Below are positions 44,066 through 54,273 of a DNA stretch of 64,000 nt, in pieces (the stretch's first letter is position 1; the number at the start of each line of letters is the position of its first letter). The stretch is from the NCBI GenBank assembly GCA_949130495.1, contig OX422223.1:80632751-80696750 (forward strand), written 5' to 3'. Source of the stretch: Sambucus nigra. Taxonomy: Eukaryota; Streptophyta; Magnoliopsida; Dipsacales; Adoxaceae. A model generated the notes under the pieces. That model was not told where the DNA came from. It was given only the letters and a program-made list of their open reading frames with translations, and made no database searches. A program made the position numbers and the translations under genes.

Positions 44066-44877
44066 TCATCCTTTAGATTTAGCAAGGGAGGAAGCATGTG
44101 AAAGTAAATGAGAATCAACAAATCTTGTATCTAGCGAATTTAATAATGATTTCCTAACCCATATAGATTTATATTTAAGATCAAAACAAAATGACCTAAG
44201 GCGACCTTTCCTACCACAATGCAAGCATGTGTAAACACGAGGAATGTTACCTAAGGTGTGACCTTTTTAAAGACCTTGGACAAGGTTGACCCTCTAAAAC
44301 AAACAATGGTTTTAGCTTTAGCAATGGAAGAATTTGAGCATGATGTGCTAGAACCATTAGAACTACTACTAGAGTCTTGAAAATCATTTTTCATTTTTAA
44401 AATTTCGGACTCAAGTAATAAATTAGACTCCTCAAAATTATGGGACTCCTTCTTTAAATTTTCAATAATTCCTAGAAGGTTAACACGCTCTCCCTCAATA
44501 TGAGCAAACTTGTCCCTAAGAGTCTTTTCACGATTTTCACTCTCTTTCTTGGACTTTTCTAAAATATCAAAATTTGAATGTAAGTCCATGAGCTTTTCAC
44601 GAAAAATATCTTTTTGAGATAAGGAGATTTGTAAAGACTCAATGTGAGCTTTAAAACAATAATTTTCATTTTCAAGAAATTTAATTCTTTTTACAAATCT
44701 CAAATTTAATTCCTTTAAATTTTCGTTACATTTGTTAAGCCCATTTAATTCCTCTCGAAAATCAAAAATTTTATTTTCATTAAAATTGGACAAATTTTCA
44801 TTAAGACGTCCCATTGAGAGAAAAAAAATATGAGAGTGATAAAAAATTGAACCACCTAAAAAGGTAAGGAAATACAA
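44066..44877 (-). pseudogene. Gag coiled coil and knuckle of element B
   Basis: An open frame of 208 codons (44877-44251) encodes a Lys/Glu/Asn-rich coiled coil with segments such as REKLMDLHSNFDILEKSKKE and REKTLRDKFAHIEGERVNLL. After a frame change near 44270 a second frame reads CLHCGRKGRLRSFCFDL and ends at 44066 with HLLSHASSLAKSKG, matching the end of the A gag. The capsid core is absent. The knuckle has Arg where His is usual. The upstream part of the frame reaches nearly to the primer site and probably is not the native start. Confidence 0.78.
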
Positions 44878-44919
44878 AAGGCCAAAAACCGGATCTTTAA
44901 CGCGATAACTTAGCGCTCC

Positions 44920-44932
44920 GGGTCTGATACCA
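44920..44932 (-). promoter_or_regulatory. Primer binding site of element B
   Basis: The minus strand reads TGGTATCAGACCC, one change from the initiator tRNA-Met site. It lies three bases from the LTR. Confidence 0.85.
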
Positions 44933-44935
44933 ATT

Positions 44936-46526
44936 TGAAAAATCTGGAACCCCGGATTTTATTAATTTTAAACACAATTAAAAATATTGTAATTTCCTTT
45001 TATATAAATTTAAGATGCGGAAGCGGTGTGATGGTTCAACTTTAAAACAACAAATTTTAATTTCTTAAACAAATTAAAATTACACCAAGTGAAGTAAAAT
45101 TAATCAATTAATATATTCACTTAAACCAATTAATTAATCCAAGTCCTAGAATTTTCCTAAGTCATATTTATCAATATTAGCAAATTAGGCGAGACCAAAT
45201 TTTAGCAAATGACTTGAATTAAATAAACTTTACCCAATATTTAATTTAGCACCAAATTATATGAGTGTGATGATTTAAACCAAATTTTATCTTGAATTAT
45301 TCTAAACATGCGTTCTATGTTATTTTGCAAGATAAAATAAATCAATCACACTACGCCGCGATGTACGAGGAAAAACTCAAGACGGGAAACAACCTCGGAC
45401 GAACCTAGCCACAAATCCACTAGATACGGAATTACAAGTACAAGACAGATAGACTTACAACGCACGACTCGATCCCTCTCAAGCCTCGACGCTTCTTCTT
45501 GTAGACACCTCTTCCTAGCGGATAACCTTAGAACACCACCGCGGTCTCGGAATCCACCGATAGGACTTTATATGGTCACCGTCACCCGTACATGGAGCCT
45601 TTCTCCAAGTGGGTAGAATCTCAACAAAACGTCTCTTCTTTGATGGATGTAGAAGCAAACCAAAACTTCTCTTTGAAACAGAAGAGATAAACTGGTGCCA
45701 AACTCCAAGCAATTGATATGTATATATGTGAACTTGGATAAACAATATGGGTGTAAAACTAGAGTGATAAAATATTTTCTCTTGAAAAATAGCACTCAAA
45801 ACTTGAACATTTTTCTTAAACAATTTTAGCTCTCAAACTCTCTCTAAGAGATAAACTAGGATTGAAAAGTTAGGAAAAGTTAAGGTGGAAAATGTTCTTC
45901 CCGCACATATTAAAGTCTGAAAAAGTTGGTTAAAAACTAAGTGGGAAAGTGGGTGAAAAACTGCCAAAAACTGTTCCCGCCTGGCATCTCGTTCGAACGA
46001 CATTTCGTTCGAACGAAATTCTGGTTCGAACGAGACTTCTACCGACGTTCCAGGTTGAACTCGTTAGAATCTCGTTGGATATCTCGTTCGAACGACATTC
46101 CAGTGGCCTAATATGGGAACTCGTTGGCAGGTTCGTTCGAACGACAATCTCGTTCGAACGACTCTATCGAACGAAAAAACCAGAAAGTTTGAATATTCTT
46201 GTTTAAGCCTAGAAAACTTTATAAACATTTATTTAAAGTTTTAATTAATTCTTTCATAAAACAAAACGCAGTTTTTATAAAACCTAACACCCAATAAACT
46301 TGTTCCAAGGTCCTATATATATAATATTGCATTCATACCTTGGGAGCATGGAACCATAGTTGATGACGTAGAAACGAGGCATGCAAATCGGCATATTTGA
46401 TGAAGCTTTATATTCTTTGCCGCTACGTCTTCAACAAACACTTCATAGGCTTGAGAATATTACAATTAAATACTATCCTATGAATAAATATTTTTGTCCG
46501 AAATTGAGCCAAAACTATATATGGAC
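44936..46526 (-). repeat. 5' LTR of element B, outer end missing
   Basis: The LTR aligns with 40628-42250. The last 25 bases of the outer end are missing, exactly from a TCAAT inside the LTR. One palindrome-rich segment of about 29 bp present in the other LTR (near 41780-41810) is also absent. Confidence 0.88.
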
Positions 46527-46531
46527 TCAAT
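46527..46531. repeat. TCAAT, duplication or LTR remnant of element B
   Basis: This could be the right target-site duplication, or the TCAAT inside the LTR end, or both merged by a deletion between the two. Confidence 0.6.
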
Positions 46532-48191
46532 CCGTGTGAACCCAGCCTTACCCAATCTGTGATCATTTAACCCACCGACCGTGTTAAACCGTTGGATTTA
46601 AGTCAACTCATTTAGACTTAATCTTAACCATAGGATTGAGCCTAAAGTTCTCGATCCTTCTACGCTTAGTATAAAAAGAGACTAAGCCTCAGCATTTTGA
46701 AACTTTTGCCATTTCATAAAAACTGAGAGAAAAGAGAGAGGAGAAAGAAGAGAGAGAAGGGAAAAGAAAAGGAAAGTAAAGAGAGAGAGAGATTAGAAGA
46801 AGAAACCCTAGTTTTCTTCGTAGTTCAAACCTCTGTGAGTCTTCCCCGAAACCAAAACACCCAAAACCTAAAAGTCCCTACACCAGAAAACCTATCTTGT
46901 GAGAGTTAGATCCTTCTAGGGTTTATGAGTTGCTCATTTTGTGTTTTCGTTTGAAGACCTCTTCAGATATTTGATTCTCTCAGAACTCATCTGTAAGAGA
47001 GATTTAAGTTTCGTCATTGAAACTAAGTCTTTATAAAAGAGAACATCACACAATATATTTTCTGTTCTTGTTCTAGATCTGTCATTTTAGATCTATCATT
47101 TAAGATCTTTACTGTTTCAATGAGTTTTTGAAATAAAAACTTTTAGTTTGAAAAATACTTTTTTAGATCTAGTGAGTTGCTTGTTTCTAATTTTTATTTC
47201 ATATTTTATGAAATACTGGTGTACAAAAATAAAAGGAATAGAAAAGAACTCTTACTAAAGTTTTAAAGCGTACAGATTTGAAAATAGGTTTGATATCAAA
47301 ACTTGTTGAATCAATCATTGCATGTTAAGTCTGAATCAGTTTTGTTAAAGTAGGCTTCTAATCTAGTTTGGATCTCAATTGGAGGTTTATAATTTCAAAA
47401 ATATTTTCAAAATCCTGAAATTGTTTAAGACCTTGAACCGTCTTCTGAGCAAGGTATCCTTGAGATCCGTGGTTAAATAAAAGATCAAGAAGTCTTTGCT
47501 TGAAAAATCAAGATTCAGAAATAACTTTCATCTTAGAACATTTGTAATTTGTTAGGAAAGTTTGTATAAATCTTGAGAGGATGAGTTGAATGTTTGCATG
47601 TATAACACATCACAAACACTATCTCACACGAACACTTTTACACTATGGTTCTGTATGAGAATCTTGAATTTGAAAGAGTTGCTGGAATCAGAATTCAAAG
47701 AGAAGGAGATCAAGGAAAAGACAAAGAAGTAGCAAGAAAAGATCAAGTTCCAAGTCTGAATACCTTTGGAGTCGAGAATCTCGCGTAGGTACATTCTGAA
47801 CTTAGGTTAGGATCTTTGTGGTTTGCTTAAGTGATGTAACTTGATTTTTGTTCTAGTGGATTTTTGTTTTGTGCCGTAGTGGGAACCGTGGATGTTTCCC
47901 TTGTTTAAGGGTTTTACCACATTAAAATTCCTGTGTCTATTTCCTTGAATGTTCTTAACTGTTGTTGTGATTGGGACTTCATGGTAACGCTAGTAGATGT
48001 TTATTAAAAATTAAACAAAAGGTTATCAACTATTGAATTTAATCCATACATTTAGAAAAAGATTTTATAACACATCTTGTGTTTTTTGAAAAGAGTTTTG
48101 CCCAAAATGTTTATTCAGAGTTTACTCAACTTATAACTATATGTTATTAATCTTGTAAACAAAAGCATTTAGTATTAAGGATTTTTTTTCA
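46532..48191 (+). mobile_element. LTR of element C, right half
   Basis: A TATA box TATAAAAA lies at 46670-46677, followed by a GA-rich leader (about 46726-46800). The stretch ends in ...TTTTTTTTCA at 48191, next to a primer site. Together with 39731-40627 it would make an LTR of about 2.5 kb. No gene is seen inside. Confidence 0.7.
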
Positions 48192-48193
48192 AT

Positions 48194-48205
48194 TGGTATC
48201 AGAGC
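48194..48205 (+). promoter_or_regulatory. Primer binding site of element C
   Basis: TGGTATCAGAGC is a 12-base match to the initiator tRNA-Met site on the plus strand, 71 bases before the gag start. Confidence 0.9.
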
Positions 48206-48276
48206 AGTAACACGTTTTGTGATCCCGAAACTTGAGAAATTATTTTCGAAACTTATTTCTGAAAAAATTTCTAAGT

Positions 48277-49145
48277 ATGGAAGAAAAATTTGAGAAGTTA
48301 GGTAACCTATCCATACCACCACTCTTTGATGGAAACAATTTTTCGTACCGGAAAGTGCGAATGACTGCTTTCATTAAAGGAACCCTGGGTGGTGAAGTCC
48401 AGGAAATGATTAAAACAGGGTTTGAACGTCCTACTAAACCTACCTCTGCCACTGATCCAACAAGGATTAAGAAACTTCTTAGTGAATTTACTAAGGAAGA
48501 GAAAAAACTATCTCTTGATAATAACAAAGGAAAAAATGCCATCTTTACGTCCATTAATGAATAAGAATTCAAAAGAATATCCATTTGTTCTACTTCGAAA
48601 GAGGAATAGGACACTTTAGTCATTGCTCATGAGGGTGATGAACGTGTCAAAGCTGGAAAAACCCAAATGCTTATTCAGCAATATAACACCTTGATTATGA
48701 ATGACAATGAATCGTTTGACGATTTCTACATAAGGTTAACTGATATTTTTACAAAACTTCATGCAAATGGTATAACCTATAGTAGAAAAGAAATTGTGTA
48801 AAAGATTATTAGGTCATTGCCATCTAAATTTTCAACAAGAGATATGCTATTGAGGAAATGAATGACCCTAATATGAGTCCTGAATTACTTAGCAGTAAAC
48901 TTAGGACCGTTGAATTGGAACTGAACTTTAAAAAGCATTTGACCAGACAGACTAATAAAGCCTCTAATTCAAATGTTATGTTTTCAACTAAATCACCAGT
49001 GCCTAAATTGAACTCTATAGACTTTTCTCTAAAATGATATCTTATCCAAGGCATGATCAATCTAACCCGAGTACCACAAGTCGGTTTAACTCACACCGAA
49101 CTAGGTAAGAATATCATAAACGCAGTGAAGGCCGTTATAGTCCCT
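48277..49145 (+). pseudogene. Copia-type gag of element C, 5' part
   Basis: The start at 48277 gives MEEKFEKLGNLSIPPLFDGN, a typical copia gag opening. The conserved tryptophan before KVRM is Arg. Stops follow at 48562-48564 and near 48617. Beyond them the reading still matches gag (AHEGDERVKAGKTQMLIQQY; NESFDDFYIRLTDIFTKLHA). After 48800 more stops and shifts occur. A basic stretch with EGRYSPLRVRP near 49125-49160 may be the nucleocapsid-like tail. The gene is cut off where gypsy LTR E begins. Confidence 0.82.
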
Positions 49146-49154
49146 TAAGAGTGA

Positions 49155-49357
49155 GACCGAATCATAGCCAAAGCATCTCACTTAAAAAATAAATCACACA
49201 ATAAAATACCAGGCGCTATGACCTGGGGATTATACTCTCCCTGCATTCACTAGCTAGGGGGTTCACCCACATCACAAAACCTCTTATGATAGCACTAGAG
49301 GCGTATGCTTTTACATAAATATCATACATACGGATATTTATAATGTACACACACACA

Positions 49358-49421
<64 letters not shown>

Positions 49422-50927
49422 CTATCTCTATTTCTGTATATATATAATTAAAAGAAATCCGGCTAAATCATGCCTAACACATGTGACACTAGCCCATAAT
49501 CCTCGAATCAATTCGTTGACACTTAATTTATTTAAATTCACCTCAATTAAATAATTAACATAGCATCACCCTGCTAAAATACCTGGAGTCACCTATTCGG
49601 CCCATACTCTAGATGTTTACGAATTTATTTCACTTAATTCATTTTTTAAATTTCTCACTGTTTCTCACTTTTCTAAACCAATATATATTCACCCCAAATT
49701 CCTAGGTAATAGGTTCCCCTTAAATTTACACTAATTTAATAAACCTGGGATGTATCCTGAAAACAAAGGTCCAAAAATTAAAACAACAAAACCTGTCAGA
49801 AAACAGGTATCATTGATCGATCGATCGGTCGATCCTACTCCGGACAACCTTCTTCCCAAATTTCTTTTTCCTCCATTTTTGTTCATCAAACCTTCATATA
49901 TTCATTCGAACTCTGAACCCAATCATAACCAATGTTTATTACACATCTTAAACATGTTCTAATTGTAATATAAATATTCAGACCTCACTGATTTCTATTA
50001 TCATCCATTATTTCAAGAATTAGGTTTTAAAAATAATATTCAAGCATCTTCTTAAATTCGATTCTACAAATCCTAATTAAAAGAATCTGAATTCTATATT
50101 TCAAATGAAAATCTGATTCGAATAATAGTATATGTTATTCCATCATCAATTGAGTATTGCATCTACACACGATACCCAAATCTTAAAAAACCCATTTACG
50201 TGTGACAATCCAACGCAAAAATGGATTTGTCTACACCAACCATGATATGAACACAAAATTTTTACAAATTAAATTCAAAGCAAGTTAATATATTTCCTTC
50301 ATATGTTCACAGGGTCTGATTTTATGTTGTAGAATACGAATCACAATTAGAACTCCTCAATCCTCTTTGATTTTGGCTCCCAAAGGTCTCCTCTTTCTTT
50401 CTTCTCTCTTCTTTCAATCTCTTAGGGTGTAGAATATGAATTACAACTGCTGTGACTTAGATTTCAATTTTTAATCCTCAATACCAAAATTAAGCTAACG
50501 GTCCAAGCCTAAATGATCAAAATACCCCCATGTGGGCTTGGTCATGTCTAAAAAGGCTATGGGACCTAACTACTACCCCCGGGTACTCTATTCTGATTAT
50601 CTTGACCTATTCGAAACCAACTTTAACCTAAAAATCGTCAATCGAGTCACTCTACATATATTTCCTATCTCTATCTCAACCTCATATAGTTTACACGCGA
50701 CTTCCAGTTGAGATATAACACAGTCACGTCGATATCACTTGCTAGGGCGTATAATAATTATTTACTACTCCCTTAGTAATTTATATTCCAAAACATTAAT
50801 CATTATATCTCCCGGTTAATATTTTAATAAACTCATAATATTTAATTCAATTAAATTATGGCACACATGTAATTTAAAATAACTGAATTAATTAAATTCT
50901 AAATACTTAAAAGTACAGGGTGTTACA
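49155..50927 (-). repeat. 3' LTR of element E, truncated
   Basis: The LTR aligns with 56860-58580 (GAATCATA..., CTGGCGCTATGACCTGGGG, GATCGATCGATC near 49816). The element-3' end is missing at the junction with element C. A (CA)n/(TA)n microsatellite lies at about 49350-49420. The outer end GTGTTACA is at 50927. Confidence 0.85.
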
Positions 50928-50941
50928 TAGTTCCCCCTTAC
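50928..50941 (-). promoter_or_regulatory. Polypurine tract of element E
   Basis: The minus strand reads GTAAGGGGGAACTA directly before the LTR start TGTAACACCC. Confidence 0.8.
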
Positions 50942-51289
50942 AAAGGAATTTCGTCCTTAAAATTTGGGCATACCTACGATGAATAACTCTAGATACTGCT
51001 CGCACATGTCATCCTCCCGCTCCCACGTTAACTCGTCAATATTATGGTGCCCCCACTGAACTCGAAACAATGGTACCACCTTAGACCACCCCTTACGCTC
51101 ACTAGGATCAAGTATAGTCAGTGGTCTCTCCTCGTACGAGATATCTGGATGTAAGTGTTTCTTCTCTATTGGAACATGCCAAAAATCCCTCTCGTTCCTT
51201 CAGTTCCTCTTCAATGATGACACATGGAACACATCGTGCACTGTAAATGCTCTAGTAAGACCAACCTATACGCAACTAGTCCCACCTTC

Positions 51290-51950
51290 TCAATAATAAA
51301 ATGGTCCCCCATATCTCGATTCTAGCTTCCATTTCTTGCCAAACCACCTGACTCCCTTCATAGGAGACAACTGTACTATAACTTGGTCACCAACCTTTAG
51401 CTCTATGTGCCTCGTGACTGCATCGATGTAACTCTTATGCCTGTCCTGAGCTATAATAAGCTCAATATTAGCAGTGGTATCCTGAATCATCTTTGGCACT
51501 AATAGCTTGTTATCCCCCACCTCTAACCAGTAAGAGGTCGAACGATAAGGCCGTCCATAAAGTGTCCCAAATGGAGCTATACTGTGGTGAACTGGTAGAA
51601 GTTATTAGACGCAAACTCCATTAATGGAAGGTACCGCTCCCATCCTCCCCCGAAGTCAAGTATGCACATCCTCAACATATCATCCAACATCTGATTAACT
51701 TGCCTCGTTTTCCCATTTGTCTGTGGGTGATACGCTGTACTCAAACGTAAATCCGTGTTTATAGCCTCCTGAAAACTATGCCAGAAGTGGGATATAAAAT
51801 CTTATCCCGATCCGATACGATATTAATCTAAACTCTGTGAAGTTTCACTATCTTAGTAATAAACAACTACGTAATTGCCTCGTCTCAAAATCTTTACAAA
51901 TCGATAGAAAATATACCATCTTAGTCTATCGATCCACTATCACCTAGATG
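51290..51950 (-). pseudogene. Integrase fragment of element E
   Basis: The minus strand reads IVSDRDKILYPT near 51840, then STAYHPQTNGKTRQVNQMLD near 51735. It continues in 51520-51290 with HKSYIDAVTRHIELKVGDQV and SPMKGVRWFGKKWKLESRYG. This is the core and C-terminal part of a gypsy integrase. The usual Gln-Thr-Glu that provides the catalytic Glu reads Lys-Thr-Arg. Frame breaks and stops are present. Confidence 0.82.
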
Positions 51951-52419
51951 GAGTCATGACCTCTTTGCGATATTTGTAACCCGATAGTAAAATCTATGGA
52001 GATACTCTCCCACTTCCACACTGGAATCTCTAGTGGATGTAACATCCTCGTCGGTCTCTGGTGATTTTATCTTCACTAGCTGGAATGTAGCACACTTAAA
52101 GACAAACTCCGCTACGTCCCGCTTCATCCTCGACCACTAATACTACCTACGCATATCCTGGTACATCTTATCCCCACCGCGATGTACCAAAAACGTTAAC
52201 CCGTGAGACTCTAACATTAATGCATATCTCAAATTATCACCCTCTAGAACCACGAATATCCCATTGAAGCACAAACCTCCCTCAGAACTAATCGATTAAG
52301 ACTCCTCCCCATAAACTAACAGCTGGCATACTCTGTCCTAGAAAAAGTGATCTTCTGCCTATGCTTTCACAACCCGTATAACAATCTTGAGAACGACATC
52401 CAAAACGGACATACAAGCT
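51951..52419 (-). pseudogene. Degraded pol linker of element E
   Basis: The stretch between RNase H and the integrase core is full of stops. By position it should be the integrase zinc-binding end. No motif is clear enough to name. Confidence 0.45.
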
Positions 52420-52800
52420 CTGGAAACCTCGTTGTCATTTCAAAAATCCCTCCACTTTGCCTTCCAAACCTCTGCTATCTCCCTAGCAGGCCATCTACTC
52501 AACGCCTTTGCCACAACGTTAACCTTCTCAGGATGATACTGAATATCAAATCGATTATTTTTCATAAACTCTAACAATCTCCTTTGCCTCATGTTAAAAT
52601 AATTTTAAGTGAACAGATGCTGAAGTGATTTATGATCCGTGAACAAGGTAAATTTCTCCCCCAAAAGATAATCCCTCTAAAGCCTCAAGGCAAACAAAAT
52701 TGCGGTTAACTTGAGGTCATGCGTGAGATGATTCCTTTCATGTAGCTTAAGCTTACGAGAGGCATAATATATAGCCCTATTTTCCTGCTATAGTACACCC
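52420..52800 (-). pseudogene. RNase H of element E
   Basis: The minus strand reads YYASRKLKLHERNHLTHDLK, LTAILFALRL, FTLFTDHKSLQHLFT, NMRQRRLLEFMKNNRFDIQY and HPEKVNVVAKALSR. This is gypsy RNase H with two stops. It follows the gag zinc knuckle after only a few residues, so protease and reverse transcriptase have been deleted. Confidence 0.86.
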
Positions 52801-53990
52801 ACAAGTCCATGCAAGGATGCCTCCCTCTTCATATGTCCCGTCTACCCGCAAATAAAGCAGCTCCCTAGGAAGTCCCCCTACCACTGACCCTAATGGTCCT
52901 GTCGAGGTTGACCCTACTATTGGTTATAGTAGCCTCGGCCTTGTTGGCCTCCTCCATCATTCCTTTGGCCCTGATAGCCCTGGTGAATGTGTTTTTGCTG
53001 CTGGGGACCCTGCTGGCCCTTCTCGAATCCACCACCCTTAGGTCGATAACCTTCAGATCCATATATCTTAGTCGAATCCCCCTGCGGGGAATCCTATCCC
53101 TAGTGCCTACCCGTCTACTACTACGGTGCTCCACTAGCATGATTCCTTCCTACCTTGCCAGATTGTCTAGGCTCACCCCCTATCTTGATTCCCTTCAGAT
53201 GTAAGTGATGATCCTGACAATGGAGAAGTGCGGCATTTATGACCTCAGTATAAGTCCTCAACGCAAGGTTGCCTATCAAGTGTTGCCTGATCCTTCAGGC
53301 TAGTCCATCCATAAACTTTAGTTTTTTATTTCGTTCACTGTTCACCTTGTCGGGCACAAAATTAGCTAAACGTGTGAACTCCTCCTCGTACTCAACTACT
53401 GAATGGTCACCCTAAACCACCTCATTATACCTCTTACACATCTCTGTCTCAACAAACGACAGAAAATACTTGGGATCAAACTACACCCAAAACTAAATAA
53501 TAGATATAGTATGCCTCTTCTCAGCAGTGGTAATAGACTCCCACTACTGTAAGACTGCTCCCACTAGCTTAAATATGGCCAATATCTACTTCTGCATGTC
53601 GTTACACTTAACCATGCAAAGGTGGTGCTGAATATCCTTCTTCCACTGGCATGGTAAGATCACGTCAAACTACCCTGAAACTTTGGTGGGTGGCCCTTCT
53701 GAAAATCCTCCCTCACTCTTTGCCAATCTGATGGCCCTGGGTGGGCCTGGACAATCGATGCCACAGATTGCTGTGGTGGCTAGGCCTGAGGAAAATGGAG
53801 TGCCATGGTAGTCATAGTGGAATTAACTGTCTGTGCCATAATAATGACCACCTTTACGGCCGTCACTGTCCCCTGGGGTGGCTGTGGCTGCGGTGCCTAT
53901 GGCTCTTGCTGAGCCTCTCCCTCATCATCTCTCGTCGCTTCCTTCGCTGGTCATCCCCTCCCAGGTAGCATATGAAATCAGATCGAATTA
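52801..53990 (-). pseudogene. Gag and zinc knuckle of element E
   Basis: Near 53720-53690 the minus strand reads HPPKFQGS, the usual start of the gypsy capsid. A Gly/Gln-rich tail (GFEKGQQGPQQQKHIHQGYQ) follows near 53010-52960. A knuckle opens with CFICG at 52859, followed by a stop and GHMKRE. Many stops and shifts are present. Confidence 0.72.
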
Positions 53991-54141
53991 TATGAGTTCA
54001 CAGTCAATTCAACTATAATAACAGAAGAACGTAATCTCAAGTACATAAAAGTGAAAGCAACAGTCCTAATAATAGGGCTCTATATCAAAGCACACTACAC
54101 TGAAATCGTAGTAAGCCTCGTAGATCCTATAGACACTAGAA

Positions 54142-54159
54142 CCTGATGCTCTGATACCA
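54142..54159 (-). promoter_or_regulatory. Primer binding site of element E
   Basis: The minus strand reads TGGTATCAGAGCATCAGG, a tRNA-Met type site two bases from the LTR start. Confidence 0.85.
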
Positions 54160-54161
54160 TC

Positions 54162-54273
54162 TGTGACACCCCGCCTATTTTAATCATGGGTGATAATTCC
54201 TTTATCAAAATAAATAGGAATATCATTTGGTTCATTCTCAGCATCACTATCAAAAAATATTTTAAATTACTAA
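54162..54273 (-). repeat. 5' LTR of element E, inner piece
   Basis: TGTGACACCCCGCC starts beside the primer site. The LTR is cut at 54273 by solo LTR F and resumes at 56478. Confidence 0.82.
54269..54273. repeat. Target-site duplication ACTAA, left copy
   Basis: ACTAA precedes TGTCACACC of solo LTR F and matches 56473-56477. Confidence 0.9.

Larger units (their letters stand above)
40628..46526 (-). mobile_element. Element B: gag-only copia-like retrotransposon
   Basis: The LTRs (40628-42275 and 44936-46526) are close relatives of each other and more distant relatives of the A LTRs. Internal sequence is only about 2.7 kb and codes for a gag coiled coil and knuckle; no pol domain is visible. 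A primer site and polypurine tracts fix the minus orientation. B lies inside the LTR of element C, so it is younger than C. Confidence 0.87.

Noticed and set aside
49216..49410. Cysteine/valine-rich small protein
   Set aside because: It is a translation of the (CA)n microsatellite.
52893..53204. Plus-strand 103-residue hydrophobic frame as a membrane protein
   Set aside because: It is the complement of the Gly/Gln-rich gag tail of element E, so the hydrophobicity comes from the antisense reading.
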